From contig JAJTWR010000254.1 in NCBI GenBank assembly GCA_021613335.1, positions 1,563,501-1,627,500 of the forward strand: DNA of 64,000 nucleotides. The letters run 5' to 3'. Positions 1 through 12,900 of the stretch are shown piece after piece (positions within the stretch are counted from its first letter, which is position 1; every line of letters begins with the position of its first letter). The DNA comes from Whitmania pigra. Its lineage: Eukaryota; Annelida; Clitellata; Hirudinida; Haemopidae. The notes under the pieces were generated by a model that worked only from the letters and a program-made list of their open reading frames with translations, was not told where the DNA came from and searched no databases. The position numbers and the translations under genes were made by a program.

Positions 1-236
1 CATTAGCCTTTCTCAGATTTGAGGTGTTTTATACTTAACACAAAATTTAGTTGAACAAAACAAAACTTTAAATATGGAGAAATCATAGAAATGTTTTGCT
101 AAAAGACTCACAACGACTGTAAAAATATTTAAATAATGCCATTACTTAAGCACTGCGTTGTGACAAGACCTTGCAAAATTTGATTATGTAGTAACAAATT
201 AATTATGATTAGTCATTAAAATCAAACAAAGCAAAC

Positions 237-644
237 CAACTTTGAATTGACATAGTATGTGTCATTCCTCAACCTTCCTGGGTGATTTTCAGGAAACAAA
301 AGGCTGTCAAAACTTTGTTGAGGAGTTACTATGGGATTCAGGTTATCAAACACAGCAAACAGAGGGTTACCAGACGATTTCAAATAATTGGAATAAAAAT
401 AATTTTGAATACTCTGCCTGACAAGGTTGATGGGATGGCTTTTCACGTTATGTAATTGTTCGTTCAATTTTTTAGTTACTCTTGTGGTCAAGTTCGTGTG
501 ATCGTCAACTGAATATTTAGAGCCATATAGCTCAATTTCAGAATATTTTTTTAAGTCCGAGTAATCGCCCTTTGGAAATGAAGCTGACGTAGAAAACAAT
601 CGAACAATTCGACCATGTTTTATAAATTGTAATCCACCCCTCAT
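237..644 (-). CDS. FARS2: mitochondrial phenylalanyl-tRNA synthetase, first coding exon (partial gene)
   Basis: Charges mitochondrial tRNA-Phe with phenylalanine in the matrix. The minus-strand exon starts at ATG 644 and encodes 136 residues. The first ~25 are basic, serine-rich and acid-free, like a mitochondrial presequence. Downstream, the segment around HPINLVRQSIQNYFY, NPLFAVFDNLNPIVTPQQ and FDSLLFPENHPGR matches the start of the monomeric mitochondrial PheRS catalytic domain, including the NHPG(S)R-like stretch before motif 2. The exon ends at a GTTTGC donor (231-236), after which the frame soon meets a stop. The rest of the gene (motif 2/3 and the anticodon-binding domain) lies beyond the left edge. 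It is head-to-head with the ankyrin gene, whose ATG is 450 bp away. Family assignment is firm; the exact donor is inferred. Confidence 0.85.
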
Positions 645-1093
645 CCCTCAATATATCTAAACAAACCCCCTAATGAGCGAACTAAACTAAACAATCTCCG
701 AACCTGTATTCCGTGATTGTAAAAGATAATTTCATTTTCTTTAATATTTTGAAAATTTTAAATAAAAAAAATGTATTCAAGGTGGCAGAATGCAACATTA
801 CATTAATTAAATAGTATAATTATTTCTTGACATTATTTACAAAAGTAATAAACCTTTAATAATTTAAAAGCAACATGTAAAGTATAATTGTATATTATTA
901 AAAAAATTAACAAAATGACACTGTAGTTATCCCAGCAGCTATTTCACGTCACAGGGACGTGTGAATGTCGGCTGTAATCGCGCGGTTGTTGCCTGCATTG
1001 GTTTTGTTGTGGTGTCGGTGGACGTTTGGTTCTTTTGAAACGATTTGTTGTTGAAGATTCATTTTTATAAATACCGATTAGGTTTAATGAATT
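645..1093. promoter_or_regulatory. divergent intergenic region between FARS2 and ankyrin, probable bidirectional promoter
   Basis: This 449-bp gap separates two oppositely transcribed first coding exons, so both promoters and 5' UTRs should lie here. The left and middle parts are very AT-rich with poly-A runs. A short GC-richer block with several CpGs (about 945-1020, containing TCGCGCGG) sits next to the ankyrin start. No clear TATA box placed for either gene was found. The role is inferred from position only. Confidence 0.4.
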
Positions 1094-3870
1094 ATGTCGA
1101 GTGAAGGAAATTGTCGCGTGATACTGATGGAAAAGGTTTCGAACAACCTGACTTCATTGCCTGCCACGGAAAATAAAAAACCTAGAAAGGTAACTTCTGA
1201 GTGCAAATAATCCTCTTGAGAATGGTTTCATTGTGTATTTTAAAAATAAATAACTTCATTTTAACGGTTTCTTTAGGGCGCTTGTCGACTTTTGTTTAAT
1301 GTTTAAATAAAAGTTAATTAATATAACAAAATTTTGAGTGTCAACGATGTTTAAATGACATCATTTTGATGTACTTTACCTTGCTTACCCAATGTCTCAG
1401 TTGGATGGCTGAACGTTACATGCATTGAAATTATGTCTTTGAAGAGGTTTATAGGTTGATGGAAGATAGTTTTAAGAAAATGAAACGTACTGGTTATCGC
1501 TGTAGTATTGTTGAAGTATGTCACAACCCTCCCAGAGAACCTTATGTAGCTCCGGTATTGATTTCCAATGACGCAGCTTGCCTAGCGTGCGGTGATGCTC
1601 CGCGTTATCGTGATCTATCAGAATTAAACACAAATATGTCAGCATATTGACGCTTAATATTTTACTGTTCAATTAAGAAAAACCGCATTTTATTACCATA
1701 AACATGGTCCTACTACTTTAGATTCGTGACATTTAATTTTTGTTTCTTGTGTTTCAGGCTGATGCTAGTGCCAATTTTTTGAGAGCTGCTCGCTCCGGGA
1801 ATTTGGAAAAGGTTTTGGAACATCTTAGAAATAAAACCGACATTAATGTTTGCAATGCAGTAAGTAAAACTCTTGTATTTAAAGAGTTTTCAAAAATTTA
1901 ATTTCCGTTCTTTTGTTCAAGAATGGAATGAATGCCTTGCATCTGGCTGCAAAGGAAGGGCATGCCACAATCATAGCAGAACTTTTAAAAAGAGGAGCAG
2001 CCATCAATTCTATTACCAAAGTATGTGCCTAAACTTATGTTCAAGTTATGTGAGGCAACAGAGCTCATCAGGGGTCGGCAAAAGCGAGTCTGTATTTCTT
2101 TGGTTTACCTATAAGGTTCATCAGGATGACCCGTCAAAATAACCCAGCGACAAAATAGCCCCGTCGAAACATCCCCGTCAATGTATCTTTATAAAAAAAT
2201 ATTTATATGAGTTGAAGACGTTAACCGATAACTGATTTAAAATTTGATTAAATGAAATGAGTTTTATGTTTTGATGATGCTGTTTTGACGGGGCTGTTTT
2301 GTCGCAAGGTTCATCAGCAAAATTTTTATTTTCTGGATTTATTTTGGGTTAGGTGAGAATGTTTGCCTGCTAAAATACTCGTAAAAACCGTATAGACTTT
2401 GTGAAAATGAATGCGTGACCTCGAATAGAATAAATACAAGACTTGAAATGGTCTCCTTTGAAATGAATTTCTTTAAATTTTGCCGACTCCAGAACTTTTT
2501 CTCAGACTGGTTTTGAGTGTATGGGGTGATTTTTGTAGGTTTTGAATAGTTATAATGTAAATTGGTGAGCGTAAGTGGAAGTGCTATCTGTAAATAAAAA
2601 TAAGGATAATAAAAATACCGATTGTCGTATTGCAATAACCCAGAAAGGTAACACAGCCCTTCACATTGCGTCTCTGGCTGGACAACTGGACGCTGTTCAT
2701 ACACTCGTGAAGCTCGGTGCCAAAGTTAATATTCAGTCTCAGGTTGTTGGAGTTTTTGTTTAAATTTTGTTCGTTCGTATTGTCATATAATGAGAATCCG
2801 ACAAAGTAGAAACAATATTTCAGAATGGATTCAGTCCCTTATATATGGCAGCCCAGGAAAATCACATCGAGATTGTTAAGTTTCTTCTTCATAACAACGC
2901 ATGTCCTAGTCTGGCTACTGAGGTTTTTTTTAAATTACTCGTTAACATCAACCGAAGACCATATCAACATTTATTCGCATTACAAAGGATGGCTTTACTC
3001 CTTTGGCCGTTGCCCTGCAACAAGGTCATGACAAGGTCGTCGGAGTCCTCCTCGAAAACGACAGCAGAGGAAAAGTGCATCTTCCAGCTTTGCACATGGC
3101 CGCTAAAAAAGATGATGTTAAGGCGGCAGCTCTTCTACTACAAAATGAGAAGAACATGATCGAGTACAAGGCCAACAAGGTCGAACTGAAATGATTTTAA
3201 GTAGATTATAATTTGAATAATGAATAGATAGTTTAATGGATAAGCACGGAGGATAGTCATGGGAGGATGTATTTGGACGACGATGATGGTGATTATAACC
3301 TCAGCAGAAATAACAAAAACAATATAATAATACTAATGTAACAATATAATTATACTAATATAACGTAATTATTAAACGTGTAATTGCGTTGATATGGAAT
3401 TTCTTAAAATTCTTTTACAGCAATCGAAAGACCTGGTGAATGACACAACGAAGGTAAACGAAACTGTTTTTAAATTTGTTCACGAATAAAACCCTGAATT
3501 TTTTAGACAAAATTTACCAGAGAGAGTTAAACCTTTTTTAATGTTTCTAGAAAATGCTGAACTTGTGAAATATTTTTAGCTATTTAAAATCCGTAAAATT
3601 ACAAAATCGCACTCAAAGTAGTTCATCTCGTGATGCAGATGAATGAGCAAAGTAACAGTTATCTTAGAGTTGCAGTTCCAGAGTTATTATTGCCAGTTAC
3701 TTCGCCAGGAAGTTTTTATTAGAAATAAAAGAAATCCAGTTTTTGATAGCATTGTTTTAATTTTTGTAATTTCATTCATTTTTGCCTCATTGGCCGCGTT
3801 GACCACTACAAAACCGTGCCCATAGCAAGCAAGCTTTCATTTAAATTTTGTTGTTTTTGTCACAAAATTA

Positions 3871-3901
<31 letters not shown>

Positions 3902-6900
3902 TATTATTAATACTAATAATTTTAATAGTTTTTTGGTCTGTAAGAGTTGCATTTCCTACATACTCTTGCTTTGAGGTGCCTTCGTCAGATTTACCGGCAC
4001 TATAACAACAGACAATTGAATTATTGAATTACTTTCTTTATTGATTTATTGAAATCATATCCAGCCTGGTTTCAATGAGTACAATATGTAATGTAACAAT
4101 ATAATGTAGATGTTCATTGTTTTGAATAAAGTGAGGAAGTTGTAAATAAAAGAAAAAGTATTATTATTATTATTTCATAATGGATCGCTTCAAATCCTGT
4201 CACAAATATAATTGCATTGCTGGAAGTCAGTTAAATAAGTTTCTAATGACTTTATAATTAAATATTTATCAGTTGACTCAAATTTCCTTGAATTAATCTT
4301 AGAGTGGTTTTACTCCTCTTCACATTGCCTCACATTACGGCAATGTCAACGTGGCTCAGCTGCTCATCGAGAGGAAAGCTGATGTGAACCATAAGGCGAG
4401 AGTAAGTCGAATAGACGTCTTTCAAGTCATTTTATTTATCATCCTCGTGAAATAGTAATGTTCATTCCGTCAATGCTTTGTACAGAATGGCATAACCCCA
4501 TTACACGTGGCCGCCAAGTGGGGGAAGAACAACATGGTGACGCTGCTCCTTGAGAACCAAGCAAACATCGAAGCTAGGACCAGGGTTTCAATATTATTTG
4601 GCCTCTTCTCTCAACTCCATTACTTTTTATCGATTGAACCATCTCTTAGATATTATATTAGCATTGATTCTCACATGGGGATATATTAATTACATTGAAT
4701 GAAATAAATTATTCACGTTCAGGACGGACTGACTCCCCTGCATTGTGCCTCGAGAAGTGGCAACAGTCACACGGTAGATCTCTTGCTCGAAAGAGGAGCT
4801 CAAGTACTCGCTAAAACCCAGAACGGTTTGGGTCCTCTGCATATGGCCGTGCAGGGAGATCACGTGGACTGCTCGAGATTGCTTCTCTATCACAAGGCAC
4901 CCATCGATGACGTCACCGTGGTAAGGTTTACATCGTTTTTTAGAAAAGTATTGTTACCAACCTGTAACCGTGTTTTACCGAATTAGGATTATCTTACTCC
5001 TCTTCACGTGGCTTCTCATTGTGGAAATGTAAAAACAGCTAAATTGCTTCTGGAAAGAAAATGCGAAGTTAATGCCAGAGCTTTGGTAGGATTGGCATTT
5101 ACCTGAATTATTGAGTAACATGTATTACTCGTCTAATAAGCGATTTGAGCATGCTTTTGTGGTTTTAAGAACGGCTTCACACCTCTCCATATCGCCTGCA
5201 AGAAGGACAGGTTGAAGATTGTCGAACTACTGCTGAGGTATGGAGCCTCGGTTGAAGCCATGACAGAGGTCAGCTGTTGACTGCCTTCATAATAGTCAAT
5301 TAAATTCACTTTTAAAACTTTCAACATCAACATTTAAGGAGTACTAAGTGCTGAGAAATTTTAAATCATCTTTCAAATTCATTGAATTTCAGAGGCTGTC
5401 GGCTGAGTTAATAATGACTAGTACAATAATAAGTTACGGCGTAAGAATATATGCTAGGGTGTTTCTTAAAAAAAGCATTACTCTATTAGCCACTAATTAG
5501 TGCTTCATTTCATGTCAAGGCAGATTTCATGTGCCTCTGACGCTATGCACATGGCGCTTTATAAATAAATTATTATTATTATTTCAATCTTTTATTAGCC
5601 CAGCCAAAAAACATAACGGACATAATAATGTTTAAAAATTCCAAATCGTGAATTTTTTTGGTCTGCATATGGGTCTGGGAAATTCCGTCAGACCATAAAG
5701 AAAAGATTTCAACAAGTCGTTACAATCAGTTCATGTCTGTCAAACGAAGTTTTAGCGTCTTCTGCCTTTCAAGGCGTTCCTCTTGAATGTCCGCCATATC
5801 TTGTACGTCTCCTGCATGGTTTTGATGGAAGTCCACATGAGGAACCTCCTCGAGACTCCGAATCTTCTCCGTCAGTACTGCGTCAGCGCTGTACGATGTG
5901 CCCAACGACTCATTAACTCGGCAACCGGCAGCGCAGATGGTGTTGGCAAATGGCTTGTATCTTGATTCTCGCAGTCTGTTTTGTAGAACTGCGGCTCTTA
6001 CCTTAATACATTTCAGCCATTGATCCGATGCCATTCTGTTAACTTCGTCGGTTAGCCACTAGCTTGGTCCAACGGCATTGGAAAAGGACCTAAGCCTATA
6101 TCCATTTACTGATTTATACAGTGGTGTTACCGCTGCTTTTCTTAATGTTTTGGCATCATTGCGAGATCCTGGGATGCCAAACATTTTGATCTCTTCCATC
6201 ACCGCAGTTCCCCCTCCAAGAACATCTAGCATAAACTGGTCTTTGTTTTCTTTTGCTTGTTTTAACACTTGTGACATGCGACGAGTTCTTATACTTGGAA
6301 TCCATTTCCGAAGTTGAAAAATTCCAAGGCTTCCTAATCGGGCTGGAGCATGTAAGAATGCACTTGGAGTATCTTTTGGTAGTTTCAACCAACGTCGAGT
6401 TGCTTTTCTGATGGCGACGTCAGCAGCATTCAAAGATTTGAGGCTGATCTTTTCAAAGCTTAGATGGTGGACGAGACCAGGTATGAGATGAGTTCTGAGG
6501 ATGTAGAAAGGCTGATGTGGCTTCAGAGGGGCACGTGAAATGGAATGTAAGTCGTTTTGAATTTTTCTGCTATTGTTGAGTATTTCAATCCGACTCCAAT
6601 TTCGACACCTAGTTACTTGTAAGTTTCAATAATATTTAAAGCTTTTATTTTTTCATTCCCCAAACTGAGATAAGGCTCCGGGTTGACAATCCACAATCTC
6701 CTTGCAATGTTAATTTCAGTGCACTTTCTTGAATTCATCACCAGACCCACCTTTTCCATTGCTCCTTCAAGTTGCACCAACAGCATTTGCATTCCAACGT
6801 CAGTTGTGGACATCAACAGGAGGTCATTTGCAAAGGCAATGTAATTGCTTTTAATTTTGGATGCGGCATCTCCTGTTCCGATTGATCTGTCCACCTCACT

Positions 6901-9900
6901 AAGGATCATGTCAATAACGGCGTTGAAAAGCGTAGGAAACATTGGATCTCCCTGCTTCACGCCTCTGCCTATAGGAATACGACCGCTCATTTCCTCTCCC
7001 GTTCTTATATGAACCCAGTTATCTTTGTATAATTCTGATAGGTATTCAATCAACAGCGGCGGTGCCCCAAGTCGAGAAACAGCCCTTATGATCGATTGGT
7101 GAGAGACTGAGTCAAATTCTTTCGACACATCAACAAAAGTCAGATTTAACTTTTTCAGTTCTTGCTTCATTTTCTTGATGAGGGATTTCGCCAGCCATAT
7201 ATTATCGGCGAGACTATCTCCTTATCGAAACGCTTTCTGCCGCGGAGACAATGGTAAGGAAATCATTCGTTTGTTGAGAATTCTGTGGAAGAGTCGACTG
7301 ATGAGGGGATTCATTGTAATCGGTCTGAAATCACTTGGTTTGGTGGCTCCTGTTGTCTTGGGAATGCAGGTAACTATTCCGATTTTGAATGGCGATGGAA
7401 ACAAACCTGTCAGTAGCCATAGCGACATATGAACCGCAAAGTCGATGCTCTTGATCCCTTCTATATGATGTTTCCTTAGTCTGTCATGTCCCAGCGCAGC
7501 ATCTCGGAGTCCTCGAATGGCGAAATTCACCTCATCGCATGTGATAGGAAACACCAGATCGTACAGGGTTTCTCTGTTATGTGAAACGGGCCTTTTGTCC
7601 TCAACCGAGTTCTGTGAGAAAATTTATCCACAATATTCGACCAAGCCTTCTGCTGGAGCTGTCTTTGATTCTTCCCTGTAATCCTCACTCAACACTGAAC
7701 GAGCCCCTGCCGCTGGACTTTTTTTGAACAAACTTTGAACAACATTTCGATGTCTTTGTCTTTCAATCGTTCTCTGCTCTTTTTTTACTAAATCTGACCT
7801 TAGTTTTCATGAAAGTACGACGTTTTGTGTCCTGTTGGTTCGAACATGTTTTATTTTGCGCTCGTTCAAGGTGGGTCGTTCTGATTGTCCCCGGCTGAAT
7901 CGGGCCACTTGAGGGTATTAGTTTTCAGTCCATGTGTTGTATTCCTTGTCAATTAAAGTTTGCTGAGTGTTTTTGTCTGTTGATTTGCTCAACAGTAATG
8001 ACAGCTCGTCAGCAGGAAGCTGAATGCACTGATATCGATCCAGAACAAATTGTTTTAATTTCATTTCACTGTTTACGGATTTTTTCAGCGGGGGTGATAG
8101 GACAAACAATTTTTGCTTCTCTAGTTGTTGAAGTAAGTTAAGATTAAGGTAAGGTAAGTAAGATTAAGATATCGTCTATACCTGGATTTGTTTCTAATCC
8201 TCCTTATTGTTTTTGTTGACAAATTTGGTACATGCCTTTGTATTGCGAGATTGATTTTTTTCTCTAATGAATTCAGACTTAGTTCTGCCTTGTTAATATC
8301 ACTCCAATGACTATTTCTGACCGAAATGCCTGAAGAAGGAACATTTGGATTATTTACATTGTCGTTTTCCATTCTTGTTTCCATGCTCCCCATATCCCCA
8401 GACCGATTTCTAAAAATCTTTCCGTATGATGGTTAGCGTCTGTGGCTTCTAATGGCTGCCAGGGATCTATGCTGGAACTTTTTTTGAGCTTCCAGGTTCA
8501 CATTTTTGCATCCTTCCTGTTTAAGTTCCAATTCAATCTTGGCCAGTATGTGAGATTCTACTTTCGACCATCGACACTTTGAGTAATTCTTGCCTGCCCT
8601 TAGCTCATGATATTCCACGGGGTGAGCATGGTTTTGGTGGATCTTCAAACCCCGTACCGTTTGGAATTCTAATTCACATTCAAAGCGTTGTGCGATCTCG
8701 ATATTTTGAGGACTATGGCTGTGTTTCTTGAACGTAACGTTCTGACTAACTTTCTGTGTACAACTTCTGAGTCTTCCATGTTTTCTATTTTCAGACCAAA
8801 ACCACCAGTAAACTGAATAAACTAACTTGACTTTTGAGTCCTTTAGAGTGAAACTACGAAGTCCAAGCAGCAAAATGACCAGACGAAAAATCAACGTTGT
8901 TATTTAACTCTCGCAGTTTCGTTTTCCCCTTTTATTTTCGAAATTAAGGCTCATCTACCACGAATTGGTAGGTATGGGACACTAATTGACAACAATTTGC
9001 GACAAATAAACGCTGAAATCTCAGAATTTAATAAATTCTAAGAAGCACGCGATTATTCGACCGCAGTTAACAGCTCGAGCAGATTTCATGTGCCTCTGAT
9101 GCTAGGCACATGGCGCTTTATAAATAAGTTATTATTATTTTTATTTTTATTTTCTCGGCCATGCAAATATTAACAATATCAATCGTTCAAAAAAACCACT
9201 CCGAAAGATTTAGTGTCTGCAAAAGGGTCCGAGATCTCCCTGGACATGTTAGTTTAAAAGAACAAGCCGTAGTTTGAAATGTCAATCGTACCGAAGAGCA
9301 TCAACCGTTAATGTTAACGAGAGTTCGAGATGTGGACTTCTTTCTTCGGTGGCACCTGTGAGCCCTCCATATCTTGTAACTGTGATTTAGAACAGCAGTT
9401 ACGATGTTGACCGCTCATGACTACGTTATATTGATATTCTTGTGAATGTTTCCAATCACAGAATCCATTTGACGAAAAGTGAGAAGACCCAGGTTTTGCT
9501 GTATTTCAGTACATCAATCTGCACGTAAAGCAGTAAATACATCCATTAGAGGGAGAGAAATATAACCAGTTCCTAGTTATGAGTTCCCTATTATGATTTT
9601 GACGACGGAAGAGCTCAAGCGTGCACATTCTCGGAATATTGCAGTCATTTCTAGGTTGCTGCACCGAGTGCGCAGAGAACAAACTTTCATTACAGTGCTG
9701 AACTGTTGATACAGCTATTTTCAGCCAGTATTCCTACATCTGATTCGAAATAATGGATGGCCAAAGTCCAATGTCATTGCCCCCTGCTGAGCCTTCAGCT
9801 TCTATACTATCAGCCTTCATTTCTATATGTTCTTCAATTGGACACGTTACTACTTCTGCATTTTCTGTGTCAGGATCACCAACCATTTCTGCTGGAGCAT

Positions 9901-12900
9901 CTTCAGACTGATCAGGTTCTGCAAATTCATCACTCCTCTCTGACATTTGTATTGGTTGAACAGTGAAGAAGTGGTCCAGTTTTCTTAACTTTACTACTTC
10001 TGCTGATGAATTCATTGCTGCATCCTTCGCATGACGTCTTTTAGAAGCCCCAGACTCCAAAGTTCTCATGCGATTCCTGTGTCTTCTGTCTCTCCGTCAC
10101 GATTATCCATTCTGGTAATCTGAAAATAAACTAAATGACAATGTACAGAGTGATTGGAAATTACTATTTTTAAATATTACTAATTTATTCAATCAGTCTT
10201 GGAAGTGCTAAGCAATTTGTTGTCCCAAGAACTTGTTCAGAATTATTATTTAGACAACTACTCAGATAAGTAAAACAAATAACTATTGAAAGAAAAAAAA
10301 GAAATCAAACTAATCAAACTCACCGAAATGCTTCCGAATCCAAGTTCTTCAATATAACAATTGCGAATGTGGTTCCAGCAAGTGTATAGAAGCAGAATGC
10401 ACGAACAATATGCTTTGGTCTCGGAGTAGTCCCATATATACTCTTATTATCAAAAGAAATTACTGGATGATCTGAGGAACAGGCGTTACTTGATGAGGGT
10501 AAGATGATTTTCTTTGATCGATGCGCTAAACCAAATGGCAAATTGAAACCTAACTCTTCAATGGACGCATTTATCAAGGACTACTGATTTTGAAAACGTA
10601 TCACGCTACACATTTTTTATAAATTTGATCGAAAGTCTATGTTGGTGGATGGCCCTTGTATCAGATACACTCTCAAGACAAACTCATTTTGTTAAGGTGA
10701 TTCCAGATTTGATGATTATAAGGACCATGACACTTTTGGAAGCTAGAGCCCTGATATGGCGTGAACACTGTAAACTGTTGTAAATGCAGTTTAACCGATC
10801 GCACGACAACATTAACGAGCAAATACCAAGCACAACTGGAACGAACAACGGAAGTTGTCGCTTGTAGCTCCTATAGCTGCATTATACATTGATACATTAG
10901 CGTTCACACCAACGATACGAACCATGCTCGTTACAATCAAAAGCACCACACCTATGTGGAATTAAGTGCCATACAACGAGACCTTTGAAGAGTGCCAGGG
11001 TAATGAAACTTCAATCCCAGGTTGGGTATAAAGCCTATAAAGTAATTAATGAATCTTAATCGTTAGTGAGCAAACATTCTTTTAAGTGACCAAACAACTC
11101 TATGTTAATGGGTTTCATGATGATGGACACCCTAAACTTTGCAAGAACATTTTCTGAGTTTCTGTACTATCACGAATCCTCAGAACACTTCGCAATTTTG
11201 CCTTTGAACCATTGCAGAGAGATAGTCGACTTCAGCTAGTTCAAACCAATTTACTTAATTTAAAATTATTTTTATATTATTTTTATTAATATAATAATTA
11301 TTGAGGGAAATAAAAGTATAACATATGAACAGTCAAAGGGTTCACTCAAATGTTGCATAAAATACGTTTCAAGGATAATGTTGACAAATAAAACATGCAA
11401 AAATTCTTGTTTTTGAACATTCAACTGATTTGAGCTTGTTCAAAATAACAATACATATTGGGCCACCACGACATGCCGGGTTGATTGAAGTAAACTGATT
11501 AATTAAAAATGTGTAGGCGGAATGGGAACACCCTAATGTATATTATCTAATTTATACACAATACATAATGTTAATGACATCAATGCCATTTGACATTGAA
11601 GCGAGGAGGTTCTCAATTTAATATTTCAGTTTCTTTCGAATGTTTAATTTTTTGGTTTCACGAATTCACTCCTGTTATACGTTATTTAACTTTTGTTACC
11701 TGCCATTGAATGATCGAATGATTTAATTTGTACTGATGCTGATATTGTCATTGACATCCATCAACAATCCATGTCATTAGTCTGGCTTGACCTGCCTCCA
11801 CGTCGTCTCATTCATGGGGCACATATCGATCGTCATATACCTCTTACAACACGGGGCTAACCCCAACACGACCACAGTGAGGGGTGAGACACCTCTCCAT
11901 CTTGCCGCGAGAGCAAATCAAAACGAAGTCGTCCGAATTCTTCTTAGAAACGCTGCCAGTGTTGAAGCAAAAGCCAGGGTTACATTAAACCTGTATTCCT
12001 TTTAAATAATTACAATCTCTCGAAAATAAGTCAATATTCCATTTGTACTAACAACATCGAAGGGATAAAAATTCATTTTTAAAAGTCGCAAAAACAACAT
12101 CACTGTCATCAACGTAATTATTGGCTTTATTAGTTCTGTTGATATCGATACTCCCAGGAGTGTCAAACAGCTCTCCACATCGCGTCTCGTCTGGGAAATT
12201 CCGAAATAGTTTCACTTCTCCTTCAACACGGAGCATCGGTGGACTCTACTATGAAGGAGTCAAACACTGCCCTTCATCTGGCTTCAAAGGAAGGACACAA
12301 GGAAGTTGCTCAACTGCTGCTCGATCACGGAGCCAATCCGTCTGCTTGTTCAAAAGTTGACCTATTTTGTCTTTAATTGTGGATGACGATAGTTGTTCTA
12401 ATTACTGTAATTATTCAGAAGTGTTTCGTTCCGCTGCACATTTCTGCCAAGCACGGAAGGGTAGAAATCATGAAACTGCTGCTAGATAAGGGAGCAGACG
12501 TCAACGCCGAGAGCAAGAATGGACTGACGCCGCTACACATTGCGACTCATTACAATCAGAATGCTGCTGTGGATTTGCTGCTTGATTCAGGGGCTTCTAT
12601 AAACTGCACTGTTAAGGTTTCTATACAACTTGTACTCGTTAAATTAGTTAAGTTAAGCGATTGAAGGAAACGAATGTCGTACAAAACAGAATGGCTTCAC
12701 ACCACTGCACGTGGCTGCCAGGAAGAACCACCTTCAAGTCATGAAAACACTGCTTCACGGAAATGCCAACTTAAATGCCGAGTCGAGAGTGAGTCTCAAC
12801 TTTTGAGTGCACGTCTTGAAACTTATTCAACCTTTAGTCAATCTTCCAATTCAATTATTTTCTCAGAGCGTTCGCAATTATTTGTTGGAACTCGTTGACG

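Noticed and set aside
2066..2090. hAT terminus suggested by CAGGGGTCGGCAAAA
   Set aside because: No partner end or duplication nearby; the similar motif at 13107 is likewise solitary.
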